Source: Hypomesus transpacificus
Taxonomy: Eukaryota; Chordata; Actinopteri; Osmeriformes; Osmeridae
Assembly: GCF_021917145.1 (NCBI RefSeq)
Contig: NC_061074.1
Coordinates: forward strand, 2,169,487-2,233,486
Reading direction: 5' to 3'
DNA length: 64,000 nt
Shown here one piece after another: positions 20,480-33,129 of the stretch (its first letter is position 1; each line of letters begins with the position of its first letter). The position numbers were made by a program, and so were the translations under genes. The notes below the pieces were generated by a model. It ran no database searches, had not been told where the DNA came from, and worked only from the letters and a program-made list of their open reading frames with translations.

Positions 20480-22086
20480 CTGGATGTACCATGCTGTAGA
20501 GCTGCTCCTAGTTTAGATAAAGAGTGAAGTTAATGCCTGCCTCGTGTTGCTTTCTTCTTGCAATATAACAAAAGGCCCAAGAACCGGGACCACATTATTC
20601 CTCAATATGCCTCCTATTCTTAAATGTTTACACTGCAAAAAATAATAATAATTGCAATACAGTTGGGCTTCTATGTTTTGTTGCAAAAATAGGAATTATA
20701 GCTAGCAACTTCATCAAAACGTACTTGAAAAATCGAGCAGGTTCATTTATATGGAAAGGGGGATGAAGTCGCAATGGAAGTTAAAATAGCGCGGTAGATA
20801 GTAGCCAGGGCAACCAGCCAGTTCGCGTGCTGTCGTTGTCCAGGTCTCGTTCCATTATGAACGACATCTTCTATCTTTCCTCGGTTATTGCTTAAGTCCT
20901 TTCTTAGTTATAAATAGGAAGATCGGTTGAATACGGGTGGTAAAGGATACGTAAAAGCACGGATCAGTGGTTAAGCTTTAATAGGTTATGATATTATTCT
21001 AATGAATGTTCTAGCCTAGCCTACCTCTTAAAAAAGAACACGGCAAGTTATATTATGAACTCGTGTAGCCTATTTATCGCTTAAAAAAAGAACAAAATAT
21101 TAAATTAACACGAAAACATTTCACCATTGTGTTGCTCCATTGAAATGAATTGGGTAATTAAAATGTTCCGAGGTCACGAAATATTCTCTACATTGAAATG
21201 CACTGGTTGAAAAAACGTGGCATAGTCACGAAAAAATTGATAATTTTGTGAACGTGTCACAAAATATTACATTATTTTTCGTGACTAGGATCACTATTTG
21301 AAACGGGCGACAAATTCCACAGACATGGTACCCTCTGTAGTTAGATCATTTTTATCTAACATAATTATTTGTGCTGGCATTGGTATTTACTGGAAATAGT
21401 CTGTTTTAAAATTCAAATAAAGGACAACAACAGTCATTTGTCAAGGGCAATATAAAAGCCGAAGCAAACATTTGAGGTGTTATTCAGACCATAGATATAT
21501 ATGAAGGCTTATAGGACTATTATCTATGGTTCAGACTGCCATCTGTGTGTGTACAGTGGAATCGGAACTTTTATGACGAATTACTTGAGGAGCTGTCGAT
21601 TTGAACAGAGGGGACTACACGCGTCTCTATAGAAACGGGCAGGAAGTAACTGCGGGCAATTTCTGGTAAGGAATTTTCCTTAGAGTCGGTGGCTGATTTT
21701 AAACATTTGTGAAACCCATGTCTTTCCTTAGTTATTCAATAAATGCTACTAATTACTATGCACGTAATGTTGTTGTTAACAAGCCAATGTTGCTCGATTC
21801 ATTTACCCTCAAGCCAATCACAGACATAGCTGTGATTTGTTGTGAATGCGCTCACTCCTTAGTTTACGACGTTGGCGAACTTAATTTCCTGACAGTTTGT
21901 CTTACTTTTGTCAACTCAAGTAAATAGATCTGAAATAGGCCTCACGTTATTTTCATATATTCATTAAGAGTGATGTATGAAAATGAAGCCAATGATCCCA
22001 CAGCACGCTGGAATAGCATGTAGCGCGCCTGGGAAAGCATCGTGCCTGCAGTGCTTGTAACTAATCGGTACCTCTTGTTACTCCAG
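20480..22086. other. CCDC150 upstream region
   Basis: No coding exon was found here. A consensus-like acceptor (CTTGTTACTCCAG) lies just before the CCDC150 start codon at 22089, so a 5' untranslated exon should lie somewhere in this interval. I could not place the promoter. Confidence 0.4.
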
Positions 22087-22088
22087 CA

Positions 22089-23678
22089 ATGTCCCGCACA
22101 GTGATTCCGTCCCTGAATGTGGGTGCCTCGACTCCAGAGGCGTTATCCTTACTACAGCAGCGCCTTTTGGTGGCCGAGGAGCAGGCCGAGGCTCTCATCA
22201 AAGACATGAACAGTTTAGGGGTCTCCAGAGAGCGGCTGCTGGAGCCGGTGGACGTCCAGCGTCCTGTTAGCCCCCTCAAGATGAGGCAAATACTCGGGGG
22301 AGCAGAGGGGGGCGAAGGGACTCTGTGGCGCCAGTGCAACTTGTTGGTGAGCAGAGTGTGTCGTGTGGAGAGTCTGCTGCAAACCCTCAAGCTCACCACC
22401 TTCCGCCTGGAGACAGAGCGAGAGATGGACCCCTCGCACTCGGGTAAACTCTACTGACAGAAACTGTCATTAGAAAAGTAAACAGACTGGACTTGCATGT
22501 GTAGGCATCTGTCATTTAAAGCTCAATTATTTGTCTATCTGTACTATATGTGTGTGTCCAGCCCGCCTGAAGGAGCAGCTGGCAGTACTGCAGCAGGAGA
22601 GTGAGGAGGAGCAGAGGACCTCCATGAGGGAGGTGATGAAACTGAGGGACCAGCTCTGTCAGGCCTGTGTGGACAGAGATGAGGCCCAGCAGGAGGTCCA
22701 CAGGCTGGCTGAGGCCCTGGAGCAGGCCACCACTACTAAGGTAGCTTACAACTCAAACCACAGTACATATCTATATTTAGTTACTACTACAAAACAATAA
22801 CTATTGAACAAAAGACTTGCTGCTTGAGGATGTGCTGGGGAATGCTAATGGCCATCCTATTTTTGCTACACAATTATAACTTCCTGATTTAATTACATCC
22901 CTTGTTTGTGTTGACATAGATGGATGTGGCTTTGGCTGCTGAGGAGTTGAAGGTGATTAAAGTCCAGATGAGCGAGAAACTGACAGAGGTGATTCAGCCA
23001 TTTTAAGACCAAAACCGACTAGTGTTTCATTTCCCAGCCATAATCACCAAATGTTGTCCTTCATGGCGGTTGCCTGTCTCAGATGGAGGATCAGGTGACC
23101 CAGGAGTCTGCTCGCTCTTTCAAGGCTTTCAAATCCCAGAGTGAGCTCCTTCAGAGGGTGGAGGAGATGGAGAGAGTGGTGGAGAAGGAGAGAAGACAGG
23201 TATTTATGAATCCAAATATGCTGGGCAGATGCAACACTAAAGAAAGAGAAAAACTGAAACGTGAACTAAAACTACAACTCATTGTTCTGGTCCCCCACCA
23301 CCCCAGGCTCAGATGGTACAGGAACACTGCAAAGCCCTTGGTTCTGACGCACAGTCTGTCAGAGAAAGACTACAGGAAGAGGAGGAGAGAGGGCGGAGAC
23401 TGCAAGAGGAGTGTCAGCAGCTCAAAGATCAGACCGGTCAGGACGTAGAACTGTATTGTGTGGGATAACGTTTTTGATTGTTTCCTAATTTTCTTGCTCA
23501 CGTTTGTCTTAATATCTTAATGTCCTAGTTTTCTATTCACAGAGGTGAAAGATTGCTTGGTGTTTGAATTGACTAATGAACTAAAAGTAAGTTCCTCAGG
23601 TAGTAAACATGAAGTGAAAGCCAACAATCCACATAGTGTGTGTGTGTGTGTGTGTGTGTGAATGCATAATTGGAGGTT

Positions 23679-23751
<73 letters not shown>

Positions 23752-26700
23752 TGCACGGCTGGCCCTGCAGAAGCAGCAGCAGGAGAACAGCTGGCTGTTG
23801 AAGGACGGTGTGGAGCTGAGAGCAGTTGCAGACAAACTACAGGTCAGCACCGCACCCTGTTCTACTGTACAACACTGGCGTTACAGCACCTGGTATAAAC
23901 ACGGTTTCATGTTTGTGGAAAGTATAGCGCTAGTGCTGTCTCGCTTGTCCTCTCTCTGGCACCCTCTCTCGGTCCTGGTACCATACACAGGGTCTGAATG
24001 ACCAGTTGGAGAACCAGTGCTCTGAACTGAGTGCTGCCCAACGTTCTGTCACAGTGGCGAACGCCAGGCTACAGACTGAACACCAAGCGAGCATCAAGGT
24101 ACCGGCTCTGCACGCACAACCACATGCTCAGACACACAATCATGGTCACGCTAATTGCCTGTGTCTCTATTTCAGGCGGAGAGAGGTCGCGTGGTCCAGC
24201 AGATACAAGAGCAAGACCTGATACTGGAGGCAGCCAGACGCAACATCCAAGGGGAACTGAAGAGGGCTCTGTCGGAGAAAGTTCAACTGCAGTCGGAGCT
24301 GTAGGTGCTTGTTGACGTGATAGCTTGATATGATCCTGTTCAAGCACTTTATTTATCCAAATACCTGTGCTAAAACGCATCAACCAATAGGAACAATTGA
24401 TCCCCATAGGGAGACTCTGAAAGATGAACACACCCTGCTTGTTCAGAGTTCCACGGTTACCCAGGAGACAGCTGTCACTCAGAGGCAACTGCTGGAGCGT
24501 ACCATTGAGAGGTTACGGGGGGAGCTGAAGACCGCCCAAAAAGACAGAGATGTCATGAGACAAAACAGGGACTCTGCTAAAACCGAGGTACCGATGTCAG
24601 TTGATAATATCTCCTGAAACTCAAAACGTTGGTCCTGTGTAGCACATGGGGTTTATTTTGGTGTCTCTTATTACATTTTTGTCTCTCAGATATGTGTAGT
24701 GGTCTCTAAGCTTGAGGGAGAGAGGAGCTCACTGGAGCATCAACTCACTGAGACTAAGGTACTGACAGTGCAACATCAAATCTGAATTTAGTGTCAGCTC
24801 ATAGCTGTGTGATAGGGCATTTAGAATTCACGATTCATTAGCTAAAAGGACCATCTCTTCAATAATGCCTTCTGACCAATGGTGTTCTGGCTTTTCTATG
24901 ATTGACAGCAAGAGGCGGAGACTCTGAGCTCCACCTTGCAGAGACTGGAAGGAGAGAACAGGAGGCTCATGGGAAAGTTGGCAGCAATGGAGCACCAACA
25001 GGTGAGAATCAGAATCAGATGGGATTTTATTTGCCATGAATGTTTGCACAAACAAAGAATTTACTTTGGCAGGGAGGTGCATACATTAAACATATAGGAA
25101 TGTTGAAACTTAAATATGTGGACTAATTATACAAAAGGAGCAAAGTCTAGCTAATACTAAGGGGGATTTAGCTAATACTAAGGGGAATAAAAAATAAAAT
25201 ATAAATATATAAAAACTATAAAATAAAATATAAGTCACGTCAAGCCTGTGCTCTGTGAATTTCAAAGGGGGAATGGTGAATACAGTTACAAATTTAGCTT
25301 TGCTTTGTTTCAATTGAAAATAAACTGAAGTTCATATGGTCTGTTTCTCATCGCTCTGATGTTTCACTCTGCTGCGGGGGTGTCCTTTAGGGGTGCCCTT
25401 TAGAGGTGCCCTTTGCAGTGATTTCCTAGAGTTTCTACAGTTGTGCTAGTGCTGAATATAATACCTTAAGTTGTGCTATTGGCAACTTACTTTCTTCACT
25501 GCTCATATAATTTTGCCACAGCCTGTTGTGTATATATGTAATATTAATTTCTTCTCCTCATTTTCTCCTTCCCTTTTTTGTCTTCTCTGTTCTGTTACCC
25601 AGCATGCACAGCAGCAGGTGGAACAAATGCTGGATGAGCTTACTGACAACAAGAGCAAGCTGGCTTATGAGAAAGGAAAACTACAGGTAAAGAGATCCCA
25701 TATGGCCCTATAACACACTGCCACGCTGCCACACCACTGGTTGTTCATCCATATTTGTAGTCCATTCAACAATGCTGCTCTCTTCTGTTGGCTTTTGTCC
25801 CACTAGAAGAGAGTGGATCATCTTGAGGAGGAGCTACAAGCTCTGAAGGATGCCCGGGTAGAAACTGTGCAACAAAACGCGGCCAGCACTTGTCTGGAGA
25901 ACAAGTACACGCAGGTACACACACGCGCGCACACACACTTTCTGAATACAAGCTTGCCTACCAACGGACATCTGTTGTACTCTCTCCTGCGTAGGCTGGT
26001 GCTGAACTGAGTACATGGAAGACATCTTGCCATAAGCTGGAGAAGCAACTCCAACATGTATACCTTCGTAGTAACCTCTCTAGTAAACATGTCTAATGCA
26101 ACAACGTGCCATGTGTTATTCATTAATCCGACCCTTTTATCCAAAGTGACATACATAGACGTGCAGATATATAGCACAGCAGATATTCAAGGATAGTGCA
26201 TCGTGCTAACAGTATTTCAGTGGTCCGAGTCAAGGAACGGTCTGTATTTGACCAGGCCCAGTGCAACAATACCAGTACAGCCATTCCATCTGTATGACAT
26301 TATTAGTACAGTAGCTGTCCTAACACACTCATATCTCTATCTCTCTCTCCCCCCCCCCCCCCCTTATGTAATCCTTCTCCAACAACCCTCCACCCCCAGA
26401 CCAGGGAGGAGGTGCAGGCCCAGCGGGGGGCGGTGGCGGTGGCCTTGGCGGAGAGGGAGCGCGCCGTGTCGGCGCTCCAGAGCTCGAGGGAACAGCTTTC
26501 CCGTCTGCAGGAGCAGCACAGGGACAAGGTCAGAGGTCAACAAGAGGGGGGTCACCTCAATGCAACGTCTTGGGATAGGCAAAAGCACACGCACGAGAGT
26601 TGTCGCTGCACAACCGTTGACCTCGGTATGGGGTCCCGCGGTGGCGGCCGTGTCACGCACGCCTGTTCTGTCCACTCACAACTCAAGGGAGACAGTTATA

Positions 26701-29700
26701 TGGGGTTATTGTTCGGAGACCAGTCCGTCGTTGTTCCTTATGGTGTGTGTGTGTGCTGTGTTCCCGCGCTCCAGCAGGGTGAGCTGGGGGGTGCCTCCCG
26801 GGGTGGGGGCACGTTGTCCCAGACCCTGGAGGGGGTCATGGCCTCCCACGCCAGACTCCAGCTCAGCACAGAGAGCCTGCAGCAGGAGCTGGGGGGGCAG
26901 GAGCAGGAGCTGGCCGCGCTCAGGAGAGACAAGTAGGTATCTTTGTGTGTGTGTGTGTGTGTGTGTACGGGTATCTGTTCTTAAGTCTATGTGTGTCTGT
27001 GTGTGTGTGTGTGTGTGTACGGGTATCTGTTCTTAAGTCTATGTGTGTATGTGTGTGTGTGTTAGTGAGTAAGTGAGTGAGTATGTGTGTTGATTTGTGA
27101 ATATGTATGTTTGATGCGTGTACTCCAGACTGCAGGGTCAGAGAGAGGTCGAGAGACTACAGACCGAGGTGAAGAATCTGCAAGTCATCCTGCAAACCAC
27201 TCGATCAAAGAGAAACAAAGTGATGCCCTACTGCACAACCTAACCTAGCCATCACCTTCCTCCTGATTAAAAAACACACATACAGACAACCTTGTGTTGA
27301 CTTGCCCAGTATTGACTGATGTGATAACCATGACGACTGACAAGGAAACGCTGTTCCAATTTATCTAGCTGGGACCCCTGAGAGAAACCTTAGACATGGC
27401 CAGGCTGGACAACAAAAAACTAGCTCTGAGTTTGGAGCAAGCCGTGTTGGCCAACACTACCCTGCAGGGGAAGCTTGACATGGCTAGAGACCATCACCAG
27501 AATACCGTCTTACAGAGGTAAAGACTGGCTCTAATGATGGAAATGCTATATGTGTGTTTAGAATAGCTTTGTTTGAGTAAGACAAGTGTGTGTGCGTGTG
27601 GTGTCTCAGAGAGGCGGAGCTACACGAGGCCAGGGCACAGATTGGTCAACTTTCTGAGCATTTGGAGCACATGAGTAAAGAGAAGGACTCTCTGAGGAAG
27701 GTGTCTAAAACAGAGATCTCCGAGGTATGTACACACACATACATACACACACACCCTCACATACACCCTCTTCTACCACTCTCTTGCTTAATCTCTTCCT
27801 TGGTACCCATCAGTTAAAAAAGGCTCTGGAAGACTCTTCTGCCAAGTCAGGTGACCTTTCCCGAGCCAATCGGGAGCTTCGGGGGAAGGTGTCTGAGCTG
27901 GAGAAGATGGTGTCCAATCAGAGAGACCGTATTAAAGATCAGAAGACCCAGCTAAAGCAACACCTGGAGAGCAGAGCTGTGCTGATTAACTCCCACAAAC
28001 TAAAGGTAGTTCACACTTTTTTATGAAGCATCTGACACACCGGCCCAGTACAGCATTACAGGAAGTGACTTTGGCACCGTACCTTGATAATATCTCTTCC
28101 TAATGCGTATCCTTGCCTGATTCCTGCTCTTGTTTCTTCCTTCCTTCATGGACAGAACATGGAAGTGGAGCTGAAGAACGTGGAAGCTCTTAAGGAAGAG
28201 TATGAGAGGAAAAACCTTGAGCAGGTAGGACACACACAGACACACACAGATACCATAAACATTCAGGCACTCTCTCACGCACATTTAAAACACACACACA
28301 CAGACACACTTTATGAGCACTGTGTGCTGGTGTGCAGGGCCAGCAGATCCAGCAGTTCCGCAGTGAGACCACTTTCCTCCAGAGGGAGCTGCAGCGCCTG
28401 TCATTCAGCCAGGAGGGGGAGCTAGAGTCAGCGAGGGAGATGAGACTGGCGATGCAGGACAAGTGTCAGGTAAACTAGAAGACCTGAATGAAAGGTTACG
28501 GTTCACCGAGCCACGTTAACAAAGATAACACGCAAAACTCTCCCAGTCTTCGGGGGTAGGAGACAAGGAAAGGTCAGAAGGAGGAATGACAGCAATGAAG
28601 GAAACACGGGTGTTAGAGCCAGTTCAATGATTTGTCTTTCATGTAAATTAAGATTAATTGCCTGTTATTTTCTGTACTTACAGGTTATTTACAGGTACTT
28701 ATAATTACAGGTTAATTATTACAGGTTTAAGGTGTAATTGTATGTATTTCTTTGCTATGTATAAGGTGTATACACTTTTACTTATTTAATTTATGTTTGT
28801 CCTATTAAATGTTTGGTATGCTTGCGGCACGCCTCTGCAGTTTTGCCTGGCCACGCCTGCTCCATGAAAGTTCCAGAAAGTTCGACCAGGCTGCGAGGTT
28901 AATTGAGGCAAGCTGCATGGAACAAGAAATGGTTATTTTACCCTTGAGAACGCACATAAAAAGGTTGTTTTTGAAAGGCTTTATAAACTGAAGTTGTATT
29001 AAGGTATTTATGAAAATACACTTCAGTGATGTAAAGACTTTTCTTCAAGTTTTTGCCATTTTTGTTTCTTGGGCAATAACACATGCACGTTTTTTAAGGA
29101 CTTCTGGCCAAGTGTTTGTCACGCGTACAATCCCATTCTGTTGCACCGTACATAGGATCAAGGAATGTGAATTTGGACTTTGCTGCTATAACGGGTGTGG
29201 TTCAGCATCTTAATTAAAGCAATGTGTGTATCTGCAGATGTTGGAGGAGGAGATCCGGAAGCTGCAGGAGGCCAAGGATGAGGCCGAGCAGAAGCTGTGG
29301 GACGTGAGTCTGGAGTCCCAGCAGGTACGAGGCGACCTCCGCTCTGTCACCCTCCTTCATTTGAAGGCCTGTTCCAATTCTGCCACTTTTATTCGTCCTT
29401 CGTTTTCCACTCAATGTACACTTTTGGTGGGTCTCGAGCGATCGTGGGCAGTGTGGCGTTGCCTGACCCACCCAAGTTCAGACCTAAACATTCATATCCC
29501 TTCTGTAGATCTCTGAGAACTTGGAGGAGGCTCACCACTGGTTTCGCTCTAACTTCGACGTTCCGAGGACCAGGACTCCGGGGGGGGGAACCACAGCAGA
29601 GCAGGCTGCGTTCCCCAGGCAGCGCTAAAGACGGCGAGCACACCCCCTCTTCCAGACACCGCAGGAAGGTACTCGTGCTCTGACCACACTTCTAAAAGAT

Positions 29701-30636
29701 TCCACACTCATCCCAGTCCAGCTTCCATACAGACATGGCTTGGTTCTTCAACCATAAAGTAGATTTATTTTGTAAACACAGTGAATTAAATGGGGTTAAA
29801 AACAACTAATGAATAATGCCACTGAGAACTATATGCTGCAGTTGACACAGCAAGTGGCAATATTGTGTTAAATATGTGGAGAAGATAAAACTGGTCATTA
29901 TCTTATATTTAAGTGCTTTCAGATTCCCAGGCAGCCTTTGCTGATTGCACGACCCCCACGTTTTTTCTTTCAGAACCCGAACATTTTCTCAGTTGCGAAA
30001 AACCAGGCCTTTCACAAGTGTAATCGAATGTGTCCGACTCATTTCTGAGCGTAAGAGAGAAACATTGACAGAATGTATAATGTGGAGTGTTGAGTTGAGG
30101 GAACTGATAGCCAGCATTCTGGGCCAAGCCAGTACAACCTGAGAAACACTGCTAATATAGGAACATATCATGACTATTGAGCAACCTAGTCTATATTAGT
30201 ACTAGTAAAGTACATAAGTACTTTTATGTTCATTGGGTACATTACTGTAGTATGTGCATCACTACCAGAAAGCCTGTGGTTTTCCCCCCCAAATTGGATC
30301 CCCTAAATCCTTGTAAAAAAAAATGGCGAGGGCTGTGCAAGGGCTGTGTGTGAGGCAGGATTAGTCTGAGCAGAGGCACATGGCTGTGGTGTTTTTCTAA
30401 CCATGTTTGCCCAGTGGCAGTAGTCGTTAGGGTATTGCAGTGTTTTGCCACGGTCGCTAAATTGATAACCGCCTATTTGGTTGCTGTCCTCATTGCAGCC
30501 GGCGAGCGACAGTGTGGAACCAGACTGGCAGAGATGGACCTCCACCATGCACCGCTGGGAGACCAAGAGAGAGCTGGCACGCATCGCCAAAGGATACAAA
30601 CCTGGACAGAGCAGCACAATGACACACACACACTGA
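22089..30636 (+). CDS. ccdc150: CCDC150-like coiled-coil protein, 26 coding exons
   Basis: Exons: 22089-22443, 22562-22740, 22920-22988, 23083-23199, 23307-23436, 23543-23586, 23750-23842, 23991-24098, 24176-24300, 24410-24587, 24690-24758, 24909-25001, 25603-25686, 25807-25914, 25995-26057, 26400-26528, 26775-26932, 27129-27219, 27369-27517, 27610-27724, 27814-28005, 28156-28224, 28338-28469, 29238-29324, 29509-29668, 30499-30636. All borders are GT/AG and phases join. The product is about 1,077 aa, close to human CCDC150 (about 1,100 aa, from memory), almost wholly coiled coil. Diagnostic matches are N-K-S-K-L-A-Y-E-K-G-K-L-Q (exon 13), S-R-A-N-R-E-L-R-G-K-V (21), N-L-E-E-A-H-H-W-F-R (25) and M-H-R-W-E-T-K-R-E-L (26). 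Function is poorly known. Exon 25 has nine Gs where eight keep the frame; as written, translation would stop early at a TAA in exon 25. Confidence 0.85.
23635..23747 (+). repeat. TG microsatellite at the CCDC150 exon 7 acceptor
   Basis: Two TG runs occur, the second an uninterrupted tract of about 66 bp (23682-23747) that runs straight into the AG of exon 7. The usual pyrimidine tract is therefore replaced by TG dinucleotides. Confidence 0.9.
25007..25335 (+). repeat. Probable LINE/SINE-derived repeat in CCDC150 intron 12
   Basis: The segment starts with AATCAGAATCAG and has TTTGCACAAACAAAGAATTT, a pattern familiar from dispersed teleost repeats. Its extent is approximate and the family was not verified. 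Confidence 0.4.
26941..27065 (+). repeat. TG microsatellite in CCDC150 intron 17
   Basis: A TG-rich stretch contains a duplicated unit of about 60 bp (GTACGGGTATCTGTTCTTAAGTC type) within the repeat. Confidence 0.8.
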
Positions 30637-30828
30637 CACACTCACACATATGCTTGCACTTTCAAGCATAAACACTCACACATAAAGGACATCATCTCCA
30701 CAGTAATTGCTTTTTTATTTGAGTTTGAATTGAACATTGACACCCATAAATGTTATATCAGCCATATGTATGATATAGCCATATATATCAGCTGTATAGT
30801 TGAGAAGTGTTTGTAAACTGTTTAACTT

Positions 30829-30855
30829 GGGGGGGGGGGGGGGGGGGGGGGGGGG
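30829..30855 (+). repeat. 27-bp G homopolymer in the CCDC150 3' UTR
   Basis: An uninterrupted G run lies about 190 bp after the CCDC150 stop. Such runs are prone to length error in sequencing and could form a G-quadruplex in the transcript. Confidence 0.9.
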
Positions 30856-30940
30856 TTCATCATATCAACTGTACTATCATTACCAACTTCTTCTGATATG
30901 TCTGTACAAATGTTGTTTTTTGTATGAGTAGTATTTTAAA

Positions 30941-30946
30941 AATAAA
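30941..30946 (+). terminator. Likely CCDC150 polyadenylation signal
   Basis: An AATAAA hexamer lies in an A/T-rich stretch about 305 bp after the stop codon. It is the first canonical signal downstream on this strand. Cleavage site not determined. Confidence 0.5.
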
Positions 30947-31199
30947 AAATATTTTCAATAGAACTGTGTGTAATTGTATTCTGGTTTCACCAGTACCGTT
31001 TTGTATGTACAGTACACATTGTGATTGTGGTATTATGTGCATGTGTTTGAACATGAAATTTCAAATCATACAGATTATTGTACTCAAGTCTTCTACAATC
31101 ACTCCATGTTTGGCTGGTGAGGGGCGGTCTGAGTTCATCAAGCAGGGAGGAGTCACTGCAGTTCTCAACAGGGGTTGTTAAAGTTCTGTATGCCATGTT

Positions 31200-33100
31200 T
31201 CCATTCCTGAGACCATTTTACAAGTTTGGCATTTTCTGAAGAAGGTTGACACATCTAAGAAGGTCATATGAACAGAGAGAACAAGCTGGTGAGGCTATGT
31301 AATTTATTTGTTAACCAGTGTTGACAGTACGGTGAAATACCATGTATAGAAACTATATGTAGCCACATTGGCATGATGAAGTCAAGACAAGGGAAAATAT
31401 ACAAATGCAAAACCATCCTTCACCTTAATGCCATTGATTGCCCAATGTGAAAGTAATGTGGTCACAATACCAGATGAATGTAAAAAAATATATATATATA
31501 TTGCATTACACTCTCTACTACACCATTCCTGGTAGTGATGAGAGCATGTTCTTACGCAAACAAGACATCTGTGGTTGTTTACATAGAAAGTTACCATCAT
31601 TCTGCCAAGCCGACTGAATTGTTCTTTTTGATGGCTCATTTATGGACAGACAAATGCTGTGAGACTCACATTTCACCAACACAGATAAAGGAGCATTTGC
31701 GTTCTGGGTAGCTTTTAGCCTCTTTAGGCACATGTCATCTGCAACAGTCTATATGAGAAATTGTCATTTAAATCAACCGACAATTTATTCAAAGGAAGCA
31801 TACCACTCATGTACAAACCCCATTGGTTCACAGAACTAAGGGTCTCAGGAGGTAGGTCATTCTCAAACCCCATTGGTCACAGACCTCAAGATGCCTGAGG
31901 AGTTGGATCTTTCTTCGGACACGCACGCACAGATTGACTTAAACTGCCCTTTATACCTGAAAGAAATGTGGATGTGTGGCGGATGGACACTTTGCTGCAG
32001 CACGGATGATGGAAGAGTGAGTTTAAGAGGTTTGGATGGCTGCGGTGTGGAAAATAGCACAGCCACACCAAGACGGTGTCTCATATTGAATCAGTGTGAG
32101 AGGTGGGAACTTCAAAATGGCAATCTCTGCCAATGAGTTGAGAGATGAGCGAATCAATCCCTTTATGTTAGTGGGTCTTTGGCTCAGGCTCCAGACGGTC
32201 ATCAGGGTCTCAGATATCTTCAGAGGGATTCTTAGTTCTTAGTACAGTAGTTCTTACTGTAGACCTCTCACTCTGTGTGCCAGGATGATGGACATCTATA
32301 AAAAGAGAACATTGAGGCTGAAAGCCCAAGAGCTTGCTAAAACACTAACTACTTAAACTAGCATTCAATACCTTGTATGCAGACATTTGACATCTATGAC
32401 CACAGCATATGGCCCTGGCCCCTGTAGGCCCCCGTGTAGAACCGCCCCTGGCTGGTCAACAAAGGACACAAAAATTGTTTGGGTTGAGGACATGTTCTGG
32501 TTCTTCTGGCAGGGCCAGCATCAACCTGAAGGGTCAGGGGTACTGGGGAAGCTCTGGCTAGGAGATTGGGTTGTTTGACAAATACTCCTCCTCACCCCCT
32601 GTGAGGTTGTTCAATCACAGGGTCGAATGATTCTCTCCTCAATACATTTCTGATGCCCTGTGAAGAGTCATTTTTAGGTGTGGTCCCTTATCAGGAGTAG
32701 CCAGCTGTGGGCACTTGGGCTTTGATTGATCTTACTTACCTAATTGACCTAATCCCTAAAAGTCTACTTGTCTGTGATGTGGTGGCAGATTGCAGGATTT
32801 TTGATCTGAGATGTAGAATGCTTTTTCTTCTACTATTGTAAAAGCGGACCTCTTAATCACAAGAGAAACATATAAACTGATGTGCCAGTAACATTGCCAG
32901 ATGCAATATTTTCTGTATATTCATTTACCAAAGGATTGTTTATTACTCTCTCTCTCTTTCTGATACATATCTCAAATAAATGTGGTCTTTAATTCCAAGT
33001 GTCTGTCATCTCACACCCAAAAATATTTCTACAGTCAGAGTAACTGGATTTACTGGAATTAGGCAATGTTGCAGGCACAGTCTCTGTGAATGAGCCTTTT
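31200..33100 (+). repeat. Intergenic block duplicated at 58.2-60.5 kb
   Basis: Sequence from about 31203 onward is matched at high identity from 58170, and part of it (31630-32190) again at about 59660-60190. No established gene was found. One open frame, 31873-32136, stays open in the 58.9-kb copy and is broken in the third. A hAT-like terminus lies at 32410-32450. The block shows the extent of the local duplications. Confidence 0.7.
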
Positions 33101-33129
33101 GGGAAATGTGAGGTGAACAATACTGAAAA

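Noticed and set aside
23517-23850. His/Thr and Cys/Val open frames over CCDC150 intron 6
   Set aside because: They are translations of the TG/CA repeat.
26203-27036. 277-codon plus-strand frame over CCDC150 exons 16-17
   Set aside because: It is out of frame with the spliced exons and reads through introns; the supported frame joins 26400-26528 to 26775-26932.
30242-30675. Minus-strand frames opposite CCDC150 exon 26
   Set aside because: They are mirror frames of a real coding exon and its intron, with no independent support.
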